NCBI RefSeq assembly: GCF_041320665.1 | Contig: NZ_CP166730.1 | Location: 3,906,001 to 3,970,000 of the forward strand | Source of the DNA: Comamonas sp. GB3 AK4-5 | GTDB taxonomy: Bacteria; Pseudomonadota; Gammaproteobacteria; Burkholderiales; Burkholderiaceae_C | Direction: 5' to 3' | DNA: 64,000 nucleotides | Shown: positions 32,189-40,220 of the stretch, piece after piece | How positions within the stretch are numbered: position 1 is the first letter of the stretch | How the letters are laid out: the number at the start of each line of letters is the position of its first letter | Notes under the pieces: generated by a model | The model's database searches: none | Seen by the model: the letters and a program-made list of their open reading frames with translations, nothing else | What the model was told of the DNA's origin: nothing | Position numbers and translations under genes: made by a program

Positions 32189-34405
32189 TCAGAAGGTGAA
32201 CTGCGCGCTCAGATCCACACGCCTTCCCTCACCAGGGTAGGCCTGGGCAGCTGCGGCATTCGACACCGCCGAATAGGTGTAGAGCTTGTCCGTGAGATTG
32301 CGCAGGCTGAGACGGTAGGTGGTGCCGGGCTTGGGCCGCCAGCTCAGCGCCGCATCCCAGACGGTGTAGCCTGCGCTGCTGGCGGTGTTGACATCATTCG
32401 CATAGCGCTGGCCCACGGCTCGCGCCCCCAACGAGGCCTGCCAACGGCCCCAGCGGCTGTCCGTGCTGTAGTGGGCCCAGAGATTGGCCATATGGCGCGG
32501 CACATTCAAAGGCCGCTTGCCTGCAAAGTCCACACCATCCTTGAGCAGCTCGTCGTACTGGGCATCGACCAAGGCGTAGTTGCCCTCCAGCCGCCAGTTC
32601 GGGCTCAGACGCAGCACGGCGCTGAGTTCCAGACCCTGAGACGATTGCTTGCCACCTTGAACCGATTTGGTTTTGTCGTACGTGTCTTGCGTGACGATGT
32701 CGGTTTTTTCAATGCGATAGGCTGCCGCAGTCCACTCGCCCCGTCCTTGCGCAAACTGCTGCTTGAGCCCCACCTCAAGCTGGCGTGCCTTGGTCAGCTT
32801 GTACCGGCTGTTAGCGAGATTCAGTGTGGCGATATTGCCCACCGGGTCATGACCCTGGGAGACCTGGCCGTAAACACTGGTGGCGGCGTCGAGCTTGTAG
32901 GTCAGCCCCAGGCGCCAGGCCGTGCCGCCCAAGGTGGTGTCAAACGATGAGGCCCCCAGCAGATCGCGGCGCGACATATCGGTCAGATCGCGGCGTATGC
33001 CGGCCAGCAGCAGCCACTGTGGGCTCAGCGTCCAGGCATCTTCGGCGTAGAAGTCATGCGTGGTGGTGGTGGTCTGAAAACGATCCACCATGGGGCTTGG
33101 ACTGTCCCAAGGGCCATGGGGAGAGCTGTCCACTGGCAGGTCGATTTTTCGATTGTCGGAGTTGCCCGAGTAGCCAAACTTGGTCCGGCTCACCTCCCAG
33201 CCCAGCGCCAGCTGGTGGGCACCCGCATTGATGCGCGACTCCAGCCGGTTGCCGGTCTGTTCCAGGTCATGGGCCAACTCCAGATAGTCGCCGCGCTTGA
33301 CCATACCGGTACTGCGATCGTAGCGATAGGACTCAATGTTGCGCCAATAGCGGTCGGCCTTGAAGTGGTAGAGCTCGTTGCTCACGTTCAGCCAGTCGTT
33401 GACCTGGTAGTTCACACGACCACGCACGCGCTGGTCTTTGATGCTGATGGCGCTGTCATCGGTGTTGTAGTTGCGGCCCAGCAGTTCCTTGACGATCTTG
33501 CCATTCTCCGTGGGCGTGCCAAAGTAGCGCGCTGGTTTTTGGTCGCTGTAATCGGCCAGCAGCTCCATGCGCAGCGCTGCGCTGGGCTGCCAGCGCAGCG
33601 TGCTCATCAGCTTGCCGCCATGGGCACGGGCCATGTCGTGCTCGCCATTGGTGTAGTGGCCATAGGCGTCCACCCGGTAGCTCAAGGTCTCGCCCAGCGG
33701 GCCTGCAGCGCCCAGGCCCAGCTTGGCCGCACCGTCCGAGCCCGCGCCCAACAGCACTTCGCGCACCGGCTCGCGGCTGGGCTGTTTGCGCACCAGATTG
33801 GCTGTGGCTCCCACCGTGCCGCTGCCATAAACAATGGAAGCGGGGCCGCGCAGTACTTCCACGCGCTCATAGCCCCAGCCATCGCTGGGATAAGGCACGG
33901 TGCTGGAGGCCACGCCCAGGCGCACGCCATCTTCGGCAATGCCCACGGAGTTGGTGCCGGTAAAACCACGCGCGCCAAACGACAGGCTGCTGTAACTGGT
34001 GGGCGACAAAGGTGCCATGCCCACGCTGCGGCCGATGATGTCGGCCGTGCGGATGTCGCCACGCTCCTGCCAGGTCTCGCTGTCCACCACATCCAGGCTG
34101 GCGGGCAAATCGCGCGTGACGATGCCGGTACGGCTGCCCGAAGTCGACGGCAGGGACAGGCCCAGACCGCCCTCGGAAGTCACGGGTGCCGACTTGACCT
34201 GCACGGTGGGCAGACTGGCATCAGCCTGGGCGGACGTCCTGGGCTTGCTTGCGGCGCCTTCAGCCGCCTCGGCTTCGGCAGCCTGGGCTGGCACGGCCAG
34301 GCCCAGCGAGGCCAATAGCGCAGCGCAGGTCCAGGAATTCCAGGTGGGTGAAGAAAATGGCAGCGCCTTGGCATGGCGGGCTGCGGGGTAAAGCTGGTGC
34401 TTCAT
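32189..34405 (-). CDS. btuB: TonB-dependent cobalamin receptor (BtuB-like), operon B
   Basis: Outer-membrane receptor without STN domain, 738 residues from MKHQLYPAARHAKAL. The frame is open to 34624, but the extension has no signal-peptide character and crosses the untranslated leader. The signal peptide ends LGLAVPAQA. The TonB box region is LPTVQVKSAP. The plug has RDLPASLDVVDSETWQERGD, SFGARGFTGTNSVGIAEDG and VEVLRGPASIVYGSGTVGA. The terminal strand is VDLSAQFTF. It is headed by the second cobalamin riboswitch and followed by btuF-btuC-btuD. Its plug is closely similar to that of the operon A receptor. Confidence 0.88.
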   Translation of the reverse strand: MKHQLYPAARHAKALPFSSPTWNSWTCAALLASLGLAVPAQAAEAEAAEGAASKPRTSAQADASLPTVQVKSAPVTSEGGLGLSLPSTSGSRTGIVTRDLPASLDVVDSETWQERGDIRTADIIGRSVGMAPLSPTSYSSLSFGARGFTGTNSVGIAEDGVRLGVASSTVPYPSDGWGYERVEVLRGPASIVYGSGTVGATANLVRKQPSREPVREVLLGAGSDGAAKLGLGAAGPLGETLSYRVDAYGHYTNGEHDMARAHGGKLMSTLRWQPSAALRMELLADYSDQKPARYFGTPTENGKIVKELLGRNYNTDDSAISIKDQRVRGRVNYQVNDWLNVSNELYHFKADRYWRNIESYRYDRSTGMVKRGDYLELAHDLEQTGNRLESRINAGAHQLALGWEVSRTKFGYSGNSDNRKIDLPVDSSPHGPWDSPSPMVDRFQTTTTTHDFYAEDAWTLSPQWLLLAGIRRDLTDMSRRDLLGASSFDTTLGGTAWRLGLTYKLDAATSVYGQVSQGHDPVGNIATLNLANSRYKLTKARQLEVGLKQQFAQGRGEWTAAAYRIEKTDIVTQDTYDKTKSVQGGKQSSQGLELSAVLRLSPNWRLEGNYALVDAQYDELLKDGVDFAGKRPLNVPRHMANLWAHYSTDSRWGRWQASLGARAVGQRYANDVNTASSAGYTVWDAALSWRPKPGTTYRLSLRNLTDKLYTYSAVSNAAAAQAYPGEGRRVDLSAQFTF

Positions 34406-34411
34406 CGTTGT

Positions 34412-34456
34412 CAGAGGCTCACGACTTGCACATGCCGCATGCACGCAAGGCCTCTG
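34412..34456 (-). promoter_or_regulatory. Hairpin before btuB2 start, candidate riboswitch expression platform
   Basis: CAGAGGC (34412-34418) can pair with GCCTCTG (34450-34456), and CTTGC with GCAAG inside it. On the mRNA the 3' arm covers positions about -7 to -13 relative to the btuB2 ATG, where a ribosome binds. It could therefore block translation when cobalamin is bound. Confidence 0.5.
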
Positions 34457-34661
34457 GTGTCCAGGGGCTGGCCTTGCTGTATGACGGCTTGCACAGTCTT
34501 GGCGCAGCGACGCCTGCCTGCCCATGACCGCCCCATGCCGAGGGCCACACGCCACCATGGCGCCAGCCGCAAAGCCTGTTGCTGCCACACTGCACCCCGC
34601 AGGCGTTTGCTGCAAATGCCGCACGCCACGGGTCCCTCAACCCATGGTGTGCGACGCTCAA

Positions 34662-34918
34662 CAGGCCGGTCTCCGGGCTTGCAGACAGGCCACCAGAAGG
34701 TCCGGGGCCTTAGTCGCTTCGCCTTCCCAATGCCGCCGCGCAGCTCGCAGGAGCTCACGTAGGACATCAGTGGCCGGCGCCTGTCTTGCAGGACGCCATG
34801 AAGCGGTTCCATACGCTGCATCCACCATCGGGCCAGCAGGCCTTTGTGTGGATGGATGCCGCGTAATGTCTGTTTACCGTTGCGGGGGCAGCCAGGGCTT
34901 TGCACCCTGTTCCCGTTT
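34662..34918 (-). ncRNA. Cobalamin riboswitch, operon B leader
   Basis: Minus-strand aptamer with GAAACGGGAACAGGGTG at its start. GGCTGCCCCCGCAACGGTAA follows (around 34895-34876). CACTGATGTCC, GGGAAGGCGAAGCGACTAAG and the B12 box AGCCCGGAGACCGGCCTG (34679-34662) complete the core. It is about 40 nt longer than the operon A copy because of a larger variable arm. It controls btuB2-btuF2-btuC-btuD. Confidence 0.95.
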
Positions 34919-35098
34919 CACCCGGAGCAAGCCCCGGGCACCTGTTGCATGACTGGTGAAGACGGGCCAGATCGGCCCCTTCCCAATGCGTCGCGCAGTA
35001 TAAGGCCAGGTCTTGCGCCCACCGGGCTGGGCTGGCCTTGGTGGACGGCGGAGCAAAGCGCCCACCGATGCGGGCGGACATCCTCAGGCCTGCTGCTT
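34919..35098. other. Region upstream of riboswitch 2
   Basis: 180 bp of non-coding DNA that should contain the promoter of operon B, read leftward. No clear -35/-10 pair was picked out. The MITE-like repeat follows at 35099. Confidence 0.35.
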
Positions 35099-35222
35099 AG
35101 AGCGTGTTCACACGGCCCAGCAAATCGAAGATTTGCGTTTGAGACGAGGCGCGAAGTCGCAGGCAGTACAGAGGTACGACAAGACGAAGCAACGACGTAT
35201 CAAGGGTTGTGTGAGCGGGTCT
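35099..35222. repeat. Dispersed intergenic element with imperfect inverted ends, abutting a stop codon
   Basis: The left end AGAGCGTGTTCACAC and the right end GTGTGAGCGGGTCT are imperfect inverted copies about 124 bp apart. Inside, CAAATCGAAGATTTG can fold. The right end touches the permease stop codon at 35222. The ends resemble those of the element at 17136 (GTGTTCA core) but the interior differs. Confidence 0.55.
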
Positions 35223-35986
35223 CAGCGCAGCCAGCGCGCACTCACCCAACGGGCCAGCAGGTCGAGCGCAAAGCCCAGGCAGCCGATCAGCACAATACCC
35301 GCCATCAGCTCGTCATAGGCCAGGCGGTCCCGGGTGTCGAGAATAAAGTAACCCATGCCGGCCGAGACGCCCAGCATTTCTGCCGGCACCAGCACGATCC
35401 AGCCAATGCCCAGGGCCAGGCGAAAGCCGGTGAGCACGTGAGAGACGATGCCGGGCAACACAATCCGCCACACCACTTCAAGGCGTGTGGCTGACAGGCT
35501 GTGCGCCAGCTGCAGCCAGCTTTTGTCCAGCGCCGCCACGCCGGCTGCGGTGTTGAGCATGATGGGCCAGACTGCGGCAAAGCTGAGCAGAAAAATCACC
35601 GGTGCCTCGCCCACGCCCAGGGCCATCACGGCCAGCGGCATCCAGGACAGGGGCGAGACCATGCGCAGAAACTGGAACAAGGTGCCCGTGAGCTTGGCAA
35701 ACAGCGGCGACAAGCCCAGCCAGATGCCCAGCGGCACGCCTATCAGCAGTGCCAGCAGCAGAGACAAGCCGATGCGCTGCAGGCTCAGCGCCATGTGCAG
35801 CCATATCAGCCCGTCCTGCAGCAGCCGCCACAGGGCGGAAAAACCTGCCTGGGGGCCGAAGGCCTGGCGCAGGGCATCCACATCAGACAGCTGCCGGGCG
35901 CCCAGGGCCCACAGGGCGACGGCCAGCAGCAGCCCCAGCACGGGCCAGCCCAGCCGACTCAGCCACGCAGTGCGCACCTGCCTCAT
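35222..35986 (-). CDS. ABC transporter permease, taurine/nitrate/sulfonate type
   Basis: Inner-membrane permease of the SsuC/TauC/NrtB family, 254 residues with about six helices. The family EAA-type loop is seen as LAHSLSATRLEVVWRIVLPG. Other motifs are LLALLIGVPLGIWLGLSPLF, SPLSWMPLAVMALGVGEAP and AEMLGVSAGMGYFILDTRDR. The start overlaps the upstream binding-protein stop as ATGA. The stop lies at the end of a dispersed repeat. The substrate is unknown. The companion ATPase lacks its signature motif, so activity of this system is uncertain. Confidence 0.9.
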   Translation of the reverse strand: MRQVRTAWLSRLGWPVLGLLLAVALWALGARQLSDVDALRQAFGPQAGFSALWRLLQDGLIWLHMALSLQRIGLSLLLALLIGVPLGIWLGLSPLFAKLTGTLFQFLRMVSPLSWMPLAVMALGVGEAPVIFLLSFAAVWPIMLNTAAGVAALDKSWLQLAHSLSATRLEVVWRIVLPGIVSHVLTGFRLALGIGWIVLVPAEMLGVSAGMGYFILDTRDRLAYDELMAGIVLIGCLGFALDLLARWVSARWLR

Positions 35987-37224
35987 ACCGCGATCACCTC
36001 TTTGCGCGTAAAGCTCTCGGCATGGCCAAAGGCCTTGAGGCCGCCCACCTGCTGCAGGGCTTTTTTGACAAAGCGGTCGTCCACCAGGTCCTTGGCCACA
36101 AAGCCGGGATCGAGTTGGTGCAGAAATTCCACATTGCCTTCCAGCTGCGTGGTCTGCAAGGCCTTGACCAGGGCCTCGGTGTAGGAGGCATAGGGATAGG
36201 GCTGAAAGTCGATACGGCGCTGGTTCCAGGCCGGGTGGTGGATGACGCCATCGCGCTGGTATTGCGCCATTTCGGTGGCCACCAGCACCTTGGACAGCAC
36301 GGGCAGGCTATGGGGCGTGTAGCGCCCTTCCCCGCTGCTGGCCAGCAGCTTGGCCGTGTCCAGCTGGTTGTTGCGTGTCCACAGCTGGGCCTTGACCATG
36401 GCATTGGTCACGCGCTGGGCCCACTCGGGGCGCTCGGCGATGTCGCGCTCGGCCAGGGTCAGCAGGCAGCAGGCGTGGTTCTGCCAGACATCCCCCACAA
36501 AGCGCAGCACCTTGCCCACGCCAGCCACCTCGGCCGCCGCCACAAAAGGCTCGGCCACGATGTAGCCGGCCACCGCCTTGGAGGCCAGGGCCGAGACCAT
36601 TTCGGCCGGCGGCAACACCAGCAGATTGACCTCATCCGCCGCCAGGCTGGCCTGGCGCGCACGGCTGACGGCCTTGAGGCCGTTGGCCCGCAACAGCTGC
36701 TGCAGCACCACGTTGTGGATGGAATACCAGAACGGAATCGCCACCTGCTGGCCGCCCAGATCCTTCACCGACTGAATGTGTTTGGCCACGGCCAGAGCCG
36801 AGCCATTCATGTGATTCCAGGCCACGACCTTGGCACCAAACTTCGAGCCATAGCGCACAAACAGGGTGGAGGGCGAAAGCAGGTGCACCACATTCACCTG
36901 GCCGGCCACAAAGGCTTCGATGATTTGCGCCCAGGTGCGGAACATGCGCGGCTTTTCGGTGCGCAGGCCCTCGGCCTCGAACAATTGGCGGCTGTGGGCC
37001 ACCAGCAGCGGCGTGGCGTCGGTGATGGGCAAATAGCCTATGCGCACCGGCACATCGTCACCCTTGCTGGCTTGCGCGGCCGCATCGCCGGCGCGCAGCA
37101 AGGGACTGGCGGCCGCGCCGCTGAGGGCGGCAATGCGCAGCCAGTCGCGGCGGCTGATGCCGCAGTCGCAGGTGGAAGCGGCGCAGACATGCTGGTAGGT
37201 GGAACGCAGAGATTCGTCGTGCAT
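35983..37224 (-). CDS. Tat-exported NrtA/SsuA-type ABC substrate-binding protein
   Basis: Periplasmic binding protein of 413 residues from MHDESLRSTY, with GGGAG 8 nt before the ATG; an earlier in-frame start has no leader value. The twin-arginine motif SRRDWLRIAALSGAA (about 25-40) is preceded by a cysteine cluster, CAASTCDCG. The mature part is NrtA/CmpA-like (VRIGYLPITDATPLLVAHSR, SPSTLFVRYGSKFGAKVVAW, EPFVAAAEVAGVGKVLRFVG). Folded export through Tat suggests either fast folding or a cofactor. The operon partners are a permease and an ATPase of the same class. The ligand cannot be told from sequence. Confidence 0.88.
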   Translation of the reverse strand: MHDESLRSTYQHVCAASTCDCGISRRDWLRIAALSGAAASPLLRAGDAAAQASKGDDVPVRIGYLPITDATPLLVAHSRQLFEAEGLRTEKPRMFRTWAQIIEAFVAGQVNVVHLLSPSTLFVRYGSKFGAKVVAWNHMNGSALAVAKHIQSVKDLGGQQVAIPFWYSIHNVVLQQLLRANGLKAVSRARQASLAADEVNLLVLPPAEMVSALASKAVAGYIVAEPFVAAAEVAGVGKVLRFVGDVWQNHACCLLTLAERDIAERPEWAQRVTNAMVKAQLWTRNNQLDTAKLLASSGEGRYTPHSLPVLSKVLVATEMAQYQRDGVIHHPAWNQRRIDFQPYPYASYTEALVKALQTTQLEGNVEFLHQLDPGFVAKDLVDDRFVKKALQQVGGLKAFGHAESFTRKEVIAV

Positions 37225-37299
37225 GGAAAAGACTCCCGGGTCAAACAGGAAGAAAAAACAGAGCAAGGTATGCGCAGCGCCAAAGCCGCGCGGGCCGAT

Positions 37300-38085
37300 T
37301 CAGCGCGGACAGCTGACGTCGGATGTGTTGGCGGGGCGGGCTTCTGCCGCGCCGTGCAGCGTGCGCAGGGCCGCCAGGATTTCCAGCCGCAGTGCGGTGA
37401 CCGCGACCGTCGCCTCCACGCGGGGATGGGGGATGTCCACCTTCCACATCCGCACGATGTGGCCGGCATGCGGCCCAAAGCGGCCCATCAGCACGATGCG
37501 GTCGGCCACCAAAATAGCTTCGTCAATATCGTGGGTGACCAGCAAGGCGGCGGTGTGCCAGCGCTGAACCAGCTCTACCAGCAGCTCCTGCATCTCGGCG
37601 CGGGTGATGGCGTCGAGTGCGGAAAACGGCTCGTCCGCCAGCAGCAGCTGCGGCTGCCGCGCCAGGGCGCGTGCCAGGGCCACGCGCTGGCGCAAACTGG
37701 CGGCATCCAGTGCCGGCTGGTGTTTGAAGTCCAGGCCAAAAGCCACGTTGTGCCAGACACTCAACCAGGGCAGCAAGCTGGCTTGCTGAAACACCACGGC
37801 AGCGCGGGGATGGGGCTGCGTCAGCGCCGTGCCCAGAAACTCCACCAGGCCTTGCGTGGGAGCTTGCAGGCCGGCCAAGGTGCGCAACAAGCTGGACTTT
37901 CCGCAGCCGCTGCCGCCCAACAGGCAGACGATTTCCTGGGCGTGAATGTCCAGATCAATGCCGCTGAACACCGGCGCACCCGGTGCATAGCCAAAGCCCA
38001 GGCCGCGCGCCTGCAAGGCCAGCGGGGCTGTGCGGGGCTGGGCAGCCAGCGCCGTCAGCTCCGCATCGGCCAGGGGCGCATTCAT
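37300..38085 (-). CDS. SsuB/TauB-like ABC ATPase lacking the LSGG(Q) signature
   Basis: ATPase of 261 residues. Present are Walker A GGSGCGKSS (57-65), a Q-loop (VVFQQASLLPW, near 97-107), Walker B LLLADEPFSALD (147-158) and the switch histidine in VTHDIDEA. The signature motif normally just before QRVALARAL is absent: the sequence runs VAFGLDFKHQPALDAASL directly into RQRVALARALA. Compared with SsuB-type proteins about 20-30 residues of the helical subdomain are missing, an in-frame deletion. Total length is kept near normal by N- and C-terminal extensions. A signature-less ATPase should be poorly active as a homodimer. It overlaps the upstream flavoprotein stop (ATGA). Confidence 0.88.
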   Translation of the reverse strand: MNAPLADAELTALAAQPRTAPLALQARGLGFGYAPGAPVFSGIDLDIHAQEIVCLLGGSGCGKSSLLRTLAGLQAPTQGLVEFLGTALTQPHPRAAVVFQQASLLPWLSVWHNVAFGLDFKHQPALDAASLRQRVALARALARQPQLLLADEPFSALDAITRAEMQELLVELVQRWHTAALLVTHDIDEAILVADRIVLMGRFGPHAGHIVRMWKVDIPHPRVEATVAVTALRLEILAALRTLHGAAEARPANTSDVSCPR

Positions 38086-39191
38086 GCGGCAACACCGGGT
38101 GCAGCAGCTGCGGTGGCCGCCTGGGCTTGCCGCTGCAACTCGCCTTGCAGCTGCGTCAGGCTGGGCGTGACCACGGGCACAAAGGCCGACTCCTGCAGGC
38201 GGCGGCCAAAGTCGGGCAGCTGGTCACGCAGATAGGCTCGGCCACCCGAGCCCTGCAGCTCCAGCTGTATGGCTTCCTGCACCAACGCGGCCAGTTGCAG
38301 GCGCACCTGAAACAGCGCGGCGGCGTCGGCCTCGAAGCGGCCGCTTTCCAGGCCTTCACCCAGCGTGGCTTGCAAGCCCTCAAGCAGCTCCCAGGCATGG
38401 GCAATGCGCGGGCGCAGCACATCGCGTGCGGAGCCTACCTGCTCGGCCGCACGCAATGCCGCACGCACCAGGCCCACCGACATGCCGCATTGCAGGCTCA
38501 AAAACATGGGCCGGGCGCGCTTGAGAAAGGCCGGGCCATTCACCGCCAGCACCCCATGCAGGGGCACGGCCACATCGCTCAGCGTGATGGCGGCCGTGTT
38601 GCTGCCGCACAGGCCCAGCAGATCCAGGTCAGCCGAGCGCTGCACGCCCGCGGCCTGGCTGTCCAAGGTCACCACCAGGGGTGGGCTGCCGGCTTGCTCG
38701 GCCTGTACCGCAGCTGCCACCGTGAAATGGGGACTGCGCAAATTGGTCACCCAGGGCAGACGCCCCGAGACCCTGCGCTCGCCCTGGGGCGCAGCGTGCT
38801 CCTGTACCTGCAAGGGCTCCAGCGCCGAAAGAAACTTCATGGCGTTGGACAGGCCCGTGGCCCCCGCCGTGTGGCCGCTCAGCAGGCCGGGCAGCCAGGC
38901 CTCGCGTGCCACGGGGTTGTCGGTCACGCACAGATAGTCCACAAAGGCACGCTGGGCCCACAGCACAAACGCTGCCGTGAGTGAATGCTCGGCCACCTGA
39001 GAAAGTGCCTCCACCGCATGGCGGGCCTCACCGCCGGCGCCGCCCCACTTGGCTGGCACGCCAATGTGGGTCAGCCCGGCCTGGGTGAGCTGGGGCAACA
39101 CGGCATCGGCCGCCTCGTTGCTGCTGTGCAGCGATTGCGCATGGCTTGCCAGCCAGGTTTGCAGCGCTGGCGCCACCCATTGCGTGCTCAT
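38082..39191 (-). CDS. Acyl-CoA-dehydrogenase-like flavoprotein
   Basis: Protein of 369 residues resembling the acyl-CoA dehydrogenase fold, including the monooxygenase-type branch. Start is the ATG (MSTQWVAPALQTWL) that overlaps the AhpD-like stop as ATGA. The N-terminal helical domain contains LTHIGVPAKWGGAGGEARHA. The middle beta domain has GATGLSNAMKFLSALEPLQV, RRVSGRLPWVTNLRSPHFTV and DLLGLCGSNTAAITLSDVAV. The C-terminal helices contain AAALFQVRLQLAALVQEAIQ. In sulfonate/sulfone-type operons such proteins act as flavin-dependent oxygenases. Here that is inference from the neighbouring transporter. The catalytic base is not assignable. Confidence 0.78.
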   Translation of the reverse strand: MSTQWVAPALQTWLASHAQSLHSSNEAADAVLPQLTQAGLTHIGVPAKWGGAGGEARHAVEALSQVAEHSLTAAFVLWAQRAFVDYLCVTDNPVAREAWLPGLLSGHTAGATGLSNAMKFLSALEPLQVQEHAAPQGERRVSGRLPWVTNLRSPHFTVAAAVQAEQAGSPPLVVTLDSQAAGVQRSADLDLLGLCGSNTAAITLSDVAVPLHGVLAVNGPAFLKRARPMFLSLQCGMSVGLVRAALRAAEQVGSARDVLRPRIAHAWELLEGLQATLGEGLESGRFEADAAALFQVRLQLAALVQEAIQLELQGSGGRAYLRDQLPDFGRRLQESAFVPVVTPSLTQLQGELQRQAQAATAAAAPGVAA

Positions 39192-39748
39192 GATGCAAAC
39201 ACGCCGGGGGCAAACGGCTGCAGCTCGGGGTTGATGGCGGGCTGGCCCAGGTTGTTGGCAAAGTTGCACAGCGTGGCCAGGCTCACGCCCAGCACCACCT
39301 CCAGGGCCTGCTGGTCGTCATAGCCTGCAGCCTTGAAGGCGGCCAGTGCCTCGTCAGAAACGGCACCACGGCTGGCGATCACCGCCTTGGTAAAGGTTTG
39401 CACCGTATCCAGCCTGGCATCGCCTGTGGCTTGGCCGCGCTGCAGCTGCAAGCTGGTGGAACGATCCAGGCCCAGCTTCTTGGTGACGATGGCGGTGTGG
39501 CCCGCCAGGCAGAAATCACAGCCGTGGGTGTGGGCGGCGGTCAGTTGCACCACTTCACGTTCGGCCAGAGACAGGCTGGCGCGGGCGTTGATACCGGACA
39601 CCGTCAAATAGGTTTCCAGTGCCGCCGGAGCGTTGGCCAGCAGCGCAATCAGATTGGGCACAAAGCCGTTGTTGGTCAGCGCCTTCTCCACCAGGGGCTT
39701 GCTGGCCTCCGGGACCGTGGCGAGGGTTTGCAGGGGAATTCTGGACAT
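39188..39748 (-). CDS. AhpD/carboxymuconolactone-decarboxylase-family protein
   Basis: Alkylhydroperoxidase-like helical protein of 186 residues. The AhpD active site is seen as LAEREVVQLTAAHTHGCDFC followed by LAGH, giving the E...C-x2-C-x3-H pattern (CDFCLAGH). The family acts as a disulfide reductase/peroxidase. It is the first gene of the operon AhpD-flavoprotein-ATPase-binding protein-permease and is coupled to the flavoprotein by a 4-bp overlap. It could protect against peroxide made by the flavoprotein, but that is a guess. Confidence 0.86.
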   Translation of the reverse strand: MSRIPLQTLATVPEASKPLVEKALTNNGFVPNLIALLANAPAALETYLTVSGINARASLSLAEREVVQLTAAHTHGCDFCLAGHTAIVTKKLGLDRSTSLQLQRGQATGDARLDTVQTFTKAVIASRGAVSDEALAAFKAAGYDDQQALEVVLGVSLATLCNFANNLGQPAINPELQPFAPGVFAS

Positions 39749-40220
39749 ACGACGCTCTCACTTCAAAGGACCGGACCATGGCATGCCAAAAATCAAGCCA
39801 TAGAAAAATTGCAGCGATTATGCGTCGACCAGAAACCGAGATTCAAAGAATATTTATTTATTAGTATATAAAATATAAAAAGCGCATATGCTGTTTATAA
39901 ATATGATTTCCAAATTATTAATCAATATATAAATACACCAGGCAGCAGTTATTCAATTCACTGAAATTTAATCAGTTTCGCATCCCAAGATGTACAGAAG
40001 CGTTGGAAGTGCTGCGGAGAGAGGCATATCCACTGCGCTTACCGAATGCCACCTGCCATATGCCACTGGCGGATCTTGGCACCAGGATCTTGGCACCAGG
40101 ATCATTCAGCCATGCACAAGCCGTTGCCTGCCGCCGTCGCCCATAGGCAGCGCTGAAATGGGCTCAGTCCGGCTTTCTACCTGCAGGGATGCTGCGGCCA
40201 ACGGCCATTTCCTTGGCCGG
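39749..40220. other. Intergenic region with AT-rich segment and 14-bp tandem repeat
   Basis: 472 bp without a credible gene. Positions about 39795-39985 are far richer in A+T than the surroundings (TTATTTATTAGTATATAAAA) and presumably hold the promoter of the AhpD-headed operon. At 40071-40103 GGATCTTGGCACCA occurs twice in tandem plus a partial third unit. At 40202-40219 CGGCC and GGCCG form a short hairpin directly after the small fimbrial-operon gene, a possible weak terminator. Confidence 0.5.

Noticed and set aside
40071..40103. Tandem 14-bp repeat as a possible CRISPR or iteron array
   Set aside because: Only two full units without spacers and no adjacent cas or rep gene; probably simple slippage.
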